A stretch of 64,000 nt of DNA. Origin: Palsa-892 sp035556215 (lineage in GTDB: Bacteria > Pseudomonadota > Alphaproteobacteria > Rhizobiales > Xanthobacteraceae). The position numbers and the translations under genes are program-made. This document shows, piece by piece, positions 28,056 to 36,085 of this stretch (positions within the stretch are counted from its first letter, which is position 1; each line of letters starts with the position of its first letter). The stretch is from the NCBI GenBank assembly GCA_035556215.1, contig DATMFI010000029.1:24354-88353 (forward strand), read 5' to 3'. Below the pieces are notes generated by a model, which saw only the letters and a program-made list of their open reading frames with translations, had not been told where the DNA came from and did not search any database.

Positions 28056-29236
28056 GCAGCGCCCGCCATCTCGGCGCGCACGGCGGCGCGGAACTCGTCG
28101 ATCGAGACCAGGCCCTTCTTGCTCTCGACGTGCCAGAAATCCCAGCCGTTGCAGGCTTCCTGCCCTTGCGCGATCGCGCCGATCTTGTGGATCGAGCCGA
28201 CGACCTGCGCGCCCGGCTGCTTGCCCTTCGGCGCGGTTTGCAGCGTGAGCGAGCCGTCGGGACGGACGACCGCGCGCACGCGGCCTTTGGCGTCGGTGAC
28301 GGTGGCGCCCGGCTTGATGAAGCCGCGCTCGATCAGCGACGAAAACGCGACGCGCGGCGCTTCGCGCGCCGAGAGAAACGGCACCAGCGTCGCCTCGTCG
28401 AGCGGCGTGACGGCGTCGATGCGCTTCATCGCGGCATTCGCGTAAGTCCTGTCGCGCTCGATGCCGACGAAGTGGCGGCCCAAACGCTTGGCGACGGCGC
28501 CCGTCGTGCCCGACCCGAAGAACGGGTCGAGCACGACGTCCCCCGGCTTCGACGCAGACAGAATCGCACGCGCGAGCAGCGCTTCGGGCTTCTGCGTCGG
28601 GTGAACTTTCTTGCCGCTGCTGTCTTTCAAGCGCTCGTCGCCGGTGCAGAGCGGGATCGTCCAGTCCGAGCGCACCTGCACGTCTTCGTTGCCGGCTTTG
28701 AGCGCGTCGTAATTGAAGGTGTATTTCGAGTTCTGATCGCGCGACGCCCAGATCAGCGTCTCGTGCGCATTGGTGAAACGGCGGCCGCGGAAATTCGGCA
28801 TCGGGTTGGATTTCCGCCAGATGACGTCGTTCAGAATCCAGAAGCCGAGATCCTGCAGGATCGTGCCGACGCGGAAGATGTTGTGATAGGAGCCGATGAC
28901 CCACAAGGTCGCGTTCGGCTTCATCGCGCGGCGCGCGGCAAGCAGCCAGGCGCGGGTGAAATTGTCGTAGGCCTCGAAGCTCGCGAACTTGTCCCAGTCG
29001 TCATCGACGGCATCGACCTTCGAGTCGTCCGGGCGCTTGAGGTCGCTCTGGAGCTGCAAATTATAGGGCGGGTCGGCGAACACCATGTCGATGGAGCCCG
29101 CCGGGAGCTTCGAAAGCTCCGCGATGCAGTCGCCGACATGGATGCGGTTGAGGAAATCGCCTGCGCCGGTATCGGCGCCGCTCTTTGAGGTTAAACGGGG
29201 CGCCCCGCGGGACGCCCCGATACGCACTACCTTCAT
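28052..29236 (-). CDS. ccrM: CcrM-type adenine-N6 DNA methyltransferase (GANTC)
   Basis: Orphan DNA methyltransferase that in alphaproteobacteria methylates GANTC and ties gene expression to the cell cycle. About 394 aa. Motif IV is FADPPYNLQLQSDLKRPD (DPPY at 55-58); DDDWDKF, VIGSYHNIFRVG and FWILNDVIWRKSNPMPNF are close to Caulobacter CcrM; the AdoMet motif is LDPFFGSGTTGAVAKRLG; the C-terminal CcrM-specific domain ends near GWDFWHVESKKGL, with the conserved Asn and Trp used for recognition. ATGs at 29242 and 29236 are possible, and a TTG at 29263. No restriction gene is nearby. Convergent with mutY by a shared TTAG. Confidence 0.95.
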   Translation of the reverse strand: MKVVRIGASRGAPRLTSKSGADTGAGDFLNRIHVGDCIAELSKLPAGSIDMVFADPPYNLQLQSDLKRPDDSKVDAVDDDWDKFASFEAYDNFTRAWLLAARRAMKPNATLWVIGSYHNIFRVGTILQDLGFWILNDVIWRKSNPMPNFRGRRFTNAHETLIWASRDQNSKYTFNYDALKAGNEDVQVRSDWTIPLCTGDERLKDSSGKKVHPTQKPEALLARAILSASKPGDVVLDPFFGSGTTGAVAKRLGRHFVGIERDRTYANAAMKRIDAVTPLDEATLVPFLSAREAPRVAFSSLIERGFIKPGATVTDAKGRVRAVVRPDGSLTLQTAPKGKQPGAQVVGSIHKIGAIAQGQEACNGWDFWHVESKKGLVSIDEFRAAVRAEMAGAA

Positions 29237-29391
29237 ACGCATTACCCGATACGCGATACGCAACTGAAACTGACGGGAGCAGTTCTAAGCCCTTGCGGGT
29301 AAAGGGCAGGTAAAGGCTAACCTTAATGAATCATTACGAAATTCGGCGTTGGCGTGCGGTTTTGGGACGGTGAAAACCAAGGCCCCGGCTC
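29237..29391 (-). promoter_or_regulatory. Upstream region of ccrM with a GANTC site and ATACGC repeats
   Basis: Four ATACGC copies lie at 29220, 29235, 29249 and 29256, overlapping the possible starts of ccrM. Further upstream a single GANTC (GAATC, 29328-29332) stands beside TTAAGG (minus strand), an imperfect half of a CtrA site. In Caulobacter, ccrM is under CtrA and is repressed by methylation at GANTC sites in its leader. A similar loop here is plausible but the CtrA match is weak. Confidence 0.4.
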
Positions 29392-29420
29392 GTCATGGGC
29401 GGCATGAGGCCGGGCATGAC
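29392..29420. repeat. Dispersed palindromic intergenic element, short copy
   Basis: GTCATGGGCGGC, five bases, GCCGGGCATGAC: two imperfect arms of the same palindromic family as the copies at 6067, 40626, 41555, 44963 and 61913. It lies in the gene-free stretch 29264-29645. Confidence 0.5.
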
Positions 29421-29459
29421 AGCTCTGAAGATGACAGTTCTGAAGATGACAGCGCTGAA
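29415..29459. repeat. Three tandem 15-bp repeats
   Basis: CATGACAGCTCTGAA, GATGACAGTTCTGAA and GATGACAGCGCTGAA follow one another exactly (29415, 29430 and 29445). They differ at one end base and two inner bases. Translated in the plus frame they give MTALK, MTVLK, MTALK, but no credible gene contains them. The rest of 29460-29645 shows nothing recognisable. Confidence 0.8.
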
Positions 29460-29645
29460 GAATAGAAGGCCGCCGCCTTCGGCCCAGACAAAGGCCGAAG
29501 GCCCGCGCGTTCGACTACAGTGGGGACTACCGGACGGCGCGGATGACCGGGGGTGGAGCGGTCATGGCGTAACCTCGATATGGGAAGCGATACGCTCGCC
29601 CGCCATGCCGGCGCGAAACAAACCGGCATGGCGGCGAGGGCGGCT

Positions 29646-30806
29646 TTACGCCGCGAACAACTCCAGTTGCGCGCGCTTGATCTCCGGCCGCCTGAAATGC
29701 GCGATGGTGAGCCGCGTGCGCTTCTCGTTGAGGTGCAGCCGCTCGCAGGCAAGCTCGAAGCGCCGGCCGATCGACCAGGCGTAAGGCCCGTCGCCGGTCT
29801 GCCGCTTGCCCCATTCGGCGTCGTAATCCTTGCCGCCGTGCAGCGAGCGCACGAGCGAGATGACGTGCTTTTCCTTGGCGGGGAAATGCTCGCGCAGCCA
29901 TTCGCGGAACAGATCCTTGATCTCGTAAGGCATCCTGAGCATCACATAGCCCGCGCCTTCGACGCCGGCGGCTTTCGCCGCGTCGAGAATGCGCTCGATC
30001 TCCGCGTCGTTAATCGCGGGCACGATCGGCGCGACCATCACCGCGGTCGGAATGCCGGCTTCCGAGAGCGCGCGCAGCGCCTCGAGCCGCTTTGAGGGTG
30101 TTGCCGCGCGCGGCTCCATGACGCGCGCGAGTTTCGGATCGAGCGTCGTGACCGACAGGCAAACTTTGGCGAGATTCTTCTTCGCCATGTCGGCAAGAAT
30201 GTCGATGTCGCGCATGACGAGCGCCGACTTGGTGACGATGCCGACCGGGTGGCCGCAATCGCGCAGCACTTCGAGGATGCCGCGGGTGACGCGCCACTTC
30301 TTCTCGATCGGCTGATAGGGGTCGGTGTTGGTGCCCATCGCGATCATGCGCGGCGAATATTTCGGATCGGCCAGCTCTTTTTTCAAAAGCTCCGCCGCGT
30401 CCGGCTTCACGAACAGCTTCGATTCGAAATCGAGTCCGGGCGAGAGGCCCTGATAGGCATGCGTCGGCCGCGCGAAACAATAAATGCAGCCGTGCTCGCA
30501 GCCGCGATAGGGATTGATCGAGCGGTCGAAGCCGATATCGGGCGAATCGTTACGGGTGATGATCCGGCGGGCTTTTTCCTCGGTGACGTGCGTCGCGAAG
30601 GGCGGCAGCTCTTCGAGGCTCTGCCAGCCGTCGTCGAAGGCGACCTTGGCGTGCGGCTCGTAGCGGCCGCTCGGATTGGTCACCGCGCCGCGCCCGCGCC
30701 GCCGATCGAAGCCGACGGTGCTGCCCAGCACGCCATCGTTGGCTGCGGGCCGCTCAGCGGCCGCTTCCGGCCAACCGTCCGGAGAATCGTCGAAAGGTTT
30801 GTCCAT
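29646..30806 (-). CDS. PA0069-family radical SAM protein
   Basis: 386 aa. The radical SAM cluster motif is Cys-x3-Cys-x2-Cys in YRGCEHGCIYCFARP, followed by the family-typical HAYQGLSPGLDFESKLFVKP and MGTNTDPYQPIEKKW. It resembles the SplB/photolyase-like radical SAM group (COG1533), but no function is established for this branch. It acts in the cytoplasm and needs an oxygen-sensitive 4Fe-4S cluster. Start ATG at 30806 with AGGG about 8 nt upstream. The 146 bp downstream toward the methyltransferase, 30807-30952, is AT-richer and holds no gene. Confidence 0.88.
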   Translation of the reverse strand: MDKPFDDSPDGWPEAAAERPAANDGVLGSTVGFDRRRGRGAVTNPSGRYEPHAKVAFDDGWQSLEELPPFATHVTEEKARRIITRNDSPDIGFDRSINPYRGCEHGCIYCFARPTHAYQGLSPGLDFESKLFVKPDAAELLKKELADPKYSPRMIAMGTNTDPYQPIEKKWRVTRGILEVLRDCGHPVGIVTKSALVMRDIDILADMAKKNLAKVCLSVTTLDPKLARVMEPRAATPSKRLEALRALSEAGIPTAVMVAPIVPAINDAEIERILDAAKAAGVEGAGYVMLRMPYEIKDLFREWLREHFPAKEKHVISLVRSLHGGKDYDAEWGKRQTGDGPYAWSIGRRFELACERLHLNEKRTRLTIAHFRRPEIKRAQLELFAA

Positions 30807-30952
30807 GCTCCTACCCTAGGCGAGATACAAGAACAAAACAAGAACAAAATTACGGGGGTTTAAAACGCTATATGGGGTGGTTTCACAACAAAACAATTAC
30901 AAGCTCTTGTGGTTCCCACGATGCCTGTGGGTAAAGGCGCGGCTCGGGCGGT

Positions 30953-31555
30953 TCAGGCGCGACGGGCCAGCCAGATCGAATGGCCGCCGCAGCCGGGGTC
31001 GTTGAACACCTGGGCCACGGCCTCGAAGCCGTTTTCCGCGAGCAGCCGGCGATATTCGCCGGGATCGAGGCTCGCGTGAAAGAGCGGCTCGCCCTCGAAC
31101 TCACCCATGGCGACGCCATGGTCGCGCCCGCTCGTGAACATCAGCGCTGCACCTTGCGCCGCATGTTTTGCGAAGAGCGGAAACATCGCCGCCTGATCTT
31201 CGTGGGTGAGATGAAAGAAACTATCCCAGGCGAGGATGCCGTCGAAGCGCCCATCAAGCGCGAGCCGCCGCATATCGGCGACGATCCATTCGGCATCAGG
31301 GAAACGCTCGCGGCACAGCGCGATCATCGAGGGTGAAGAGTCCGCGCCGGTGACGCGGTAGCCCGCCTCGATAAAGTAGCGCGCGATCGGCTCGCCCGCG
31401 CCGCAGCCGAGATCGAGAATTTTTCCGCCCGCGGGAATGAGCGCGCAGAAGCGCTCGAGCCACGCGCGCTCGAACAGGTTTTTGCCGCGCGCCTTGTCCC
31501 ACGCCGCAGCAAAGCGCTCGTAAAGGCCGATGATATTTCCGGCGGCGTCGCCCAC
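30953..31555 (-). CDS. Class I SAM-dependent methyltransferase
   Basis: About 200 aa. The AdoMet-binding motif I is ILDLGCGAGEPIARYF, motif II RVTGADSSPSMI, then IVADMRRLALDGRFDGILAWDSFFHL. It belongs to the small UbiE/Tam-like group; the substrate is not known. The GTG at 31555 lies just after the TGA of the upstream oxidoreductase gene (31558), suggesting cotranscription; the frame is open further upstream but would overlap that gene. Ends in HSIWLARRA. Confidence 0.85.
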   Translation of the reverse strand: MGDAAGNIIGLYERFAAAWDKARGKNLFERAWLERFCALIPAGGKILDLGCGAGEPIARYFIEAGYRVTGADSSPSMIALCRERFPDAEWIVADMRRLALDGRFDGILAWDSFFHLTHEDQAAMFPLFAKHAAQGAALMFTSGRDHGVAMGEFEGEPLFHASLDPGEYRRLLAENGFEAVAQVFNDPGCGGHSIWLARRA

Positions 31556-31557
31556 TA

Positions 31558-32820
31558 TCAGTCGCGCGGTCCTTCGCGGGTGATCAATCGCGCGCCGCGC
31601 TGGAAAGTGAAGTAGCTCCACAGCCACGTCATCGCGACCATCAGGCGGTTCTTGATGCCGATCAGGAAGTAGACGTGGGCGACCGACCAGAACAGCCAGC
31701 CGATGAAGCCCTTGAGCTTCATGTAGGGCAGGTTCACCACGGCCGACTTGCGGCCGATGGTGGCAAGATCCCCGGCGTGATTGTACTTGAACGGCTTGTC
31801 GAACGGCTGGCCCGCCGCGCGCGCCGCGATCAGTTTGCCGACATATCTGCCCATTTGCTTGGCGGCCGGCGCGATGCCCGGCACCGGCGGATCGAGCGCG
31901 GCGATGTCGCCGACCGCGAAAATTTCCGGATGTTCCGGCACCGAGAGGTCCTTGCCGACCTTGATGCGCCCGGCGCGGTCATGGGCGGCGCCGATCCATT
32001 GCGCGGCAGGGCCTGCGGTGACGCCCGCCGCCCAGATGATCGCTTCGGATTCGATTTTCCTGTCGCCGAGCATCACGCCGTCGGGCTCGACTTTCGTCAC
32101 CAGCGACGACGTCATCACCTCGACGCCCATTTTTTCGAGCGAGCGCTGCGCATAGGCCGAAAGATCCTCGGGGAAGGCCGGCAATATGCGCGGCCCGCCT
32201 TCGATCAGAATGATGCGCGCCTTGCTGGGGTTGATGTGGCGGAAATCGTAGCGCAGCGCGTGGCGCGCGATTTCGGCGATGGCGCCGGCCATTTCGACGC
32301 CGGTCGGCCCGCCGCCGATGACGATGAAAGTCAGGAGGCGCTTGCGGTCGGCGTCGGTATCGGCGGTCTCGGCGCGCTCGAACGAGATCAGCACGCGGCT
32401 GCGGATTTTGGTCGCGTCGGTCAGCGACTTCAAACCCGGCGCGTAAGCCTGCCAGTCATCATGCCCGAAATAGGAGTGCGTGACGCCGGTCGCGATCACC
32501 AGATAATCGTAGGGCAGGTCGTGCCGCGAGGCGTGAACGATCTTGTTCTTCGTATCGATGCTCTTGATCGCGCACATCAGCACTTCGGCATTCTGCTGCC
32601 GCCGCAGGATGCTGCGCACCGGCCAGGCGATATCGGCCGGCGAGATCGCCGCCGTCGCCACCTGATAGAGCAGCGGCTGGAAGGTGTGATGGTTGTGCCG
32701 GTCGAGAACCGTGACGGAAACCGGCGCGTTTTTCAGCGCGCGCGCGCACTCGAGCCCGCCAAAGCCCGCACCGATGATGAGAACCTTGGGCTGCGCATTC
32801 GTTGAGTCTGAAGTTGTCAA
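31558..32820 (-). CDS. ndh: Type II NADH:quinone oxidoreductase (NDH-2)
   Basis: 420-aa FAD flavoprotein, membrane-associated, that passes electrons from NADH to quinone without pumping protons. N-terminal FAD motif VLIIGAGFGGLECARAL; NADH-binding FIVIGGGPTGVEMAGAIAEI; FAD-ribose motif EIFAVGDIAALD; quinone-side AAKQMGRYVGK. The C-terminus has a hydrophobic segment FIGWLFWSVAHVYFLIGIKNR typical of membrane anchoring in this group. The start appears to be TTG at 32820 (MTTSDSTNAQPKVLI), with AGG 6 nt upstream; no ATG or GTG is available. It lies 7 nt downstream of moaB. Confidence 0.93.
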   Translation of the reverse strand: MTTSDSTNAQPKVLIIGAGFGGLECARALKNAPVSVTVLDRHNHHTFQPLLYQVATAAISPADIAWPVRSILRRQQNAEVLMCAIKSIDTKNKIVHASRHDLPYDYLVIATGVTHSYFGHDDWQAYAPGLKSLTDATKIRSRVLISFERAETADTDADRKRLLTFIVIGGGPTGVEMAGAIAEIARHALRYDFRHINPSKARIILIEGGPRILPAFPEDLSAYAQRSLEKMGVEVMTSSLVTKVEPDGVMLGDRKIESEAIIWAAGVTAGPAAQWIGAAHDRAGRIKVGKDLSVPEHPEIFAVGDIAALDPPVPGIAPAAKQMGRYVGKLIAARAAGQPFDKPFKYNHAGDLATIGRKSAVVNLPYMKLKGFIGWLFWSVAHVYFLIGIKNRLMVAMTWLWSYFTFQRGARLITREGPRD

Positions 32821-32827
32821 ATCGAAC

Positions 32828-33385
32828 CTATTTTGTTTTTGCTTTCGCCCGTTTCAAATGTTCGTCCAGGCGGGGAAGTATTTCGACAAAATTGCAGGGC
32901 CGGTGCCGGAGATCAAGCTGGCTGACGAGAATTTCATCCCACGCATCGCGGCAGGCGCCGGGGGAGCCGGGCAGGCAGAAGATGTAAGTGGCGTTGGCGG
33001 TGCCGCCGCAGACGCGGCTCTGGATCGTCGAGGTGCCGATCTTCTGCATCGAAACATGATGGAATGCGACGGCAAATCCTTCCATTCGCTTTTCGAATAA
33101 CGGCTCGACCGCCTCGGGTGTGACATCCCGTCCGGTGAAGCCGGTGCCGCCGGTGGTGATGACGACGTCGATCTTGCGATCCTTGATCCAGCTTTTCACC
33201 CTGGCGCGGATCGCGCGCACTTCGTCCTTGACGATGGCGCGCGCCGCCAGCTTATGGCCCGCGCTTTCGATCCGCTCGGCCAAAAGCCCGCCCGATTTGT
33301 CCTCTTTCAGCGCGCGCGTATCGGAGACGGTCAGCACCGCGATCGAAAGCGGCACGAACGGTTTGGTCATGTCGAGACCGGGCAT
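32828..33385 (-). CDS. moaB: Molybdenum cofactor biosynthesis protein MoaB
   Basis: 185-aa MPT adenylyltransferase-like protein. Visible are VLTVSDTRALKEDKSGGLLAERIE, VVITTGGTGFTGRDVTPEAV (the MoaB/MogA nucleotide-binding loop) and CLPGSPGACRDAWDEILVSQLDLRHRPCNF. Adenylylates molybdopterin before metal insertion in families that use MoaB for this step. AAGGA lies about 9 nt before the ATG at 33385; MTKPF at 33370 is a second choice. Divergent from the cation efflux gene. Confidence 0.94.
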   Translation of the reverse strand: MPGLDMTKPFVPLSIAVLTVSDTRALKEDKSGGLLAERIESAGHKLAARAIVKDEVRAIRARVKSWIKDRKIDVVITTGGTGFTGRDVTPEAVEPLFEKRMEGFAVAFHHVSMQKIGTSTIQSRVCGGTANATYIFCLPGSPGACRDAWDEILVSQLDLRHRPCNFVEILPRLDEHLKRAKAKTK

Positions 33386-33472
33386 TTGCGAAAATCCTTC
33401 ATGAAACCGCTTGCAGCGTTCAGGTTATAACGTGTGATTGTGTATCAGGGGGAGGGCCCTCTACATAGAAGC

Positions 33473-34396
33473 ATGCACGGCGGCCACGGACACTCCCACG
33501 ATCACAGTCACGGACACGGCCACGCGCCCGCCGATTACGGCTGGGCCTTCGCGCTCGGCATTATCCTCAATGCCGGCTTCGTCGCCATCCAGTTCGGCTA
33601 CGGCTATCTCGCCAACTCGCTGGCGCTGATTTCCGACGCCGTTCACAATCTTTCCGATGTGCTGAGCCTCGTGCTGGCCTGGGCCGCGATCTGGTTCGGC
33701 AAAAAAGGCCCGACGGCGAGGCGCACCTACGGCTATCGCCGCGCCTCGATTCTGGCGGCGCTCGCCAATGCCGCGCTGCTTTTGGTCGCGGTGGGTGCCA
33801 TCGTCGTGGAAGCGATCGAGCGCTTCGGCCATCCGCAGCCGGTCGCCAGCACCACGGTGCTCTGGGTCGCCGCCGCCGGCATCGTCGTGAACGGCGCGAC
33901 GGCGCTGTTTTTCCTGCGCGGCCGCGAGCGCGACATCAACATCGAAGGCGCGTTCCTGCACATGGCGGCCGATGCCGCCGTCTCGCTCGGCGTCGTCATC
34001 GCGGCGCTGCTCATTCGCTGGACGGGCTATGACTGGATCGACCCTCTGGCGAGCCTCGTCGTCGCCGCCGTCATCGTGCTCAGCTCATGGGGCCTGACGC
34101 GTGACGCCTTTAATCTTGCGATGGACGCCGTGCCCTCGCATATCGACAGCTTTGAGGTGCGAAAATCGCTCGTCGCGCTCGAAGGCGTGAAAGGCGTGCA
34201 CGACCTGCACATTTGGGCGATGAGCACCACGGAAGTCGCGCTCACCGCGCATCTCGTCGCGCCGGATGTGAATGCCGATCAGTTGATCGCCGCGGCGTGC
34301 CGCGCGCTGGAAACGCAGTTCGCCATCCGCCACGTCACGTTGCAGATCGAGAGCGGCGAGCAGCTTTGCCCGCTCGCGCCGGCGAATACGTTTTAG
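33473..34396 (+). CDS. Cation diffusion facilitator (CzcD/DmeF-like)
   Basis: About 307-aa inner-membrane metal/proton antiporter. The N-terminal cytoplasmic tail is a His-rich run (HGGHGHSHDHSHGHGH). Six hydrophobic helices follow; the metal site is formed by SDAVHNLSDV in helix 2 and HMAADAAVSLG in helix 5 (HxxxD/DxxxD pattern, zinc-type). The C-terminal ferredoxin-like domain has HDLHIWAMSTTEVALTAHL. ATG at 33473 is preferred to a GTG at 33434 though neither has a strong ribosome binding site. Zn, Co or Ni are likely substrates. The stop overlaps the convergent gene by 4 nt. Confidence 0.92.
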   Translation: MHGGHGHSHDHSHGHGHAPADYGWAFALGIILNAGFVAIQFGYGYLANSLALISDAVHNLSDVLSLVLAWAAIWFGKKGPTARRTYGYRRASILAALANAALLLVAVGAIVVEAIERFGHPQPVASTTVLWVAAAGIVVNGATALFFLRGRERDINIEGAFLHMAADAAVSLGVVIAALLIRWTGYDWIDPLASLVVAAVIVLSSWGLTRDAFNLAMDAVPSHIDSFEVRKSLVALEGVKGVHDLHIWAMSTTEVALTAHLVAPDVNADQLIAAACRALETQFAIRHVTLQIESGEQLCPLAPANTF

Positions 34397-35271
34397 AGCG
34401 GGCAGGACTGTAGCGAGCCGCCGTTCAGGCCCTGCTGGAACGCCGCCATGCGCTGCGCCGACGAGCCATGCGTGAAGGCGTCGGGCACGACATAGCCCTG
34501 CGAGCGCTTCTGCAAGCGATCGTCGCCGATGGCGGAAGCCGTCTGTAGCGCGGCCTCAAGATCGCCCGGCTGCATGAATTTCCATTTTGCCTGCGCCCGG
34601 TTCGCCCACACGCCGGCAAGACAATCGGCCTGCAACTCGACGCGCACCTGCAAGGCGTTGCGCTCGCGATCGCCCATCGCCTGCTGCGCGCGCTGCACCT
34701 TCGGCAGGATGCCGAGAAGGTTCTGCACGTGATGGCCGATCTCGTGCGTAATCACGTAGGCCTGCGAGAAGCGGCAGGCCGCGCCCGAGCAGCCCTGGAA
34801 GCGGCGCTCGAGGTCGTTGAAGAACGAGGTATCGAGATAGACGCGCTGGTCGTTCGGGCAATAGAACGGCCCCATCGCCGCGCGCGCGAAGCCGCAGGCC
34901 GATTGCGTCGCGCCGGAGAACAGCACGAGCCGCGGCCGCACATAGCGCCGCCCGCTCTGCGCGAAGATTTCTTCCCAGCGGTCCTCGCTGTCGCCGAGCA
35001 CGGCGGCGACGAACTGGCCCTGCTGATCTTTCGGCGTGCCGGCCGGCCGCGCCGGGGATGATTGCTGGGTCGGGGCGCCGCCCTGGATCATCTCGAGGCC
35101 GCCGAGCACGAGGCGCGGGTCGATGCCGAGCGCCCATGACACGAGGCCGACGATAATGAGGCCGCCGATGCCGATACCGCCGGTGGAGAAGCCAGGAATA
35201 CCGGCGCTGACCGGGCCGTCATCGCGGCGATCCTCGACGTTGTCGCTACGCCGGAAATCATCGTATTGCAT
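34393..35271 (-). CDS. Neutral zinc metallopeptidase, YpfJ family
   Basis: 292 aa. Short N-terminus MQYDDFRRSDNVEDRR, one membrane helix (IGIGGLIIVGLVSWALGI), then a zinc-peptidase domain: TQSACGFARAAMGPFYCPNDQRVYLD, the HExxH motif in VITHEIGHHVQNLLG, and ELQADCLAGVWANRA carrying a downstream Glu/Asp ligand. This is the putative metalloprotease family PF04228, whose substrate is unknown. AGAAGAA precedes the ATG at 35271. The active domain probably faces the periplasm. The TAA overlaps the TAG of the cation efflux gene. Confidence 0.92.
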   Translation of the reverse strand: MQYDDFRRSDNVEDRRDDGPVSAGIPGFSTGGIGIGGLIIVGLVSWALGIDPRLVLGGLEMIQGGAPTQQSSPARPAGTPKDQQGQFVAAVLGDSEDRWEEIFAQSGRRYVRPRLVLFSGATQSACGFARAAMGPFYCPNDQRVYLDTSFFNDLERRFQGCSGAACRFSQAYVITHEIGHHVQNLLGILPKVQRAQQAMGDRERNALQVRVELQADCLAGVWANRAQAKWKFMQPGDLEAALQTASAIGDDRLQKRSQGYVVPDAFTHGSSAQRMAAFQQGLNGGSLQSCPL

Positions 35272-35404
35272 GGTTCTTCTCCGAAACGAGGAATCGGCAC
35301 ACCCTCGGCAGCGATTGTGGCGGAGCTGTGGGTTCCCCGCAATCGCGGCTTTGGGCAGCCGCCGGAATGAGTTAGGCCAAAATGGCAAAGAGGCTAGCCC
35401 CCTG

Positions 35405-36085
35405 ATGAAAAAAGACCGGGCGAAAAAAGTTTTGGTCAAAAAAATTTCGCCTGCCGCCCGCCGCGGGCCGACATTCGCCCGCGAGGCGAACGCCTACCGG
35501 CTCGGGCTTGCGCCGGTCGCGGGCTGCGACGAAGCGGGGCGCGGCCCCTGGGCGGGGCCGGTGGTGGCGGCGGCAGTCATTCTCGACCCGCTGCGAATCC
35601 CGAAAGGTCTCGACGATTCCAAGGCGCTCGATGCCGGGACGCGCGAAGTGCTGTTCGAGAAGATCACCGCGACCGCCGAAGTCTCGATCTGTATTGCGCC
35701 GCCGTCGCGCATCGACCGCGACAACATTCTGCGCGCGAGCCTGTGGGCGCTCGCGCAAGCCGTCTCGGCGCTGCCGCGCCGGCCGCAATGCGTGTTCGTC
35801 GACGGCCGCGACAGCCTGCCGCTCCCGTGCGAAGTCAAAGCCGTCATCGGCGGCGACGGTATCGTCGCTTCGATCGCGGCGGCCTCCATCGTCGCCAAGG
35901 TGACGCGCGACCGCCTCATGCAAAATCTCGGCCTTGCGCATCCCGGCTACGGCTTCGAGCAGCACAAGGGCTATGGCACCGGCGGCCACGCCGAGGCGCT
36001 GGCAAAGCTCGGGCCTTGCGTGCATCATCGCCGCTCGTTTTCGCCGATCGCTTCCGCCTATGAACTCCTGACCGCCGAGAGCTGA
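35405..36085 (+). CDS. rnhB: Ribonuclease HII
   Basis: 226-aa enzyme that cuts RNA in RNA-DNA hybrids, including single ribonucleotides in DNA. Motifs: VAGCDEAGRGPWAGPVVAAAV with catalytic Asp42-Glu43, GLDDSKAL, VDGRD, and the later Asp in SIVAKVTRDRLM plus YGFEQHKGYGTGGH. A basic N-terminal extension (MKKDRAKKVLVKKISPAARR) precedes the core. The start ATG at 35405 has AAAGAGG about 11 nt upstream. Its TGA shares a base with the ATG of the next gene. Confidence 0.96.
   Translation: MKKDRAKKVLVKKISPAARRGPTFAREANAYRLGLAPVAGCDEAGRGPWAGPVVAAAVILDPLRIPKGLDDSKALDAGTREVLFEKITATAEVSICIAPPSRIDRDNILRASLWALAQAVSALPRRPQCVFVDGRDSLPLPCEVKAVIGGDGIVASIAAASIVAKVTRDRLMQNLGLAHPGYGFEQHKGYGTGGHAEALAKLGPCVHHRRSFSPIASAYELLTAES

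Noticed and set aside
29395..29784. 129-codon plus-strand frame across the tandem repeats
   Set aside because: It runs into the 3' end of the radical SAM gene in antisense and has no ribosome binding site or family.
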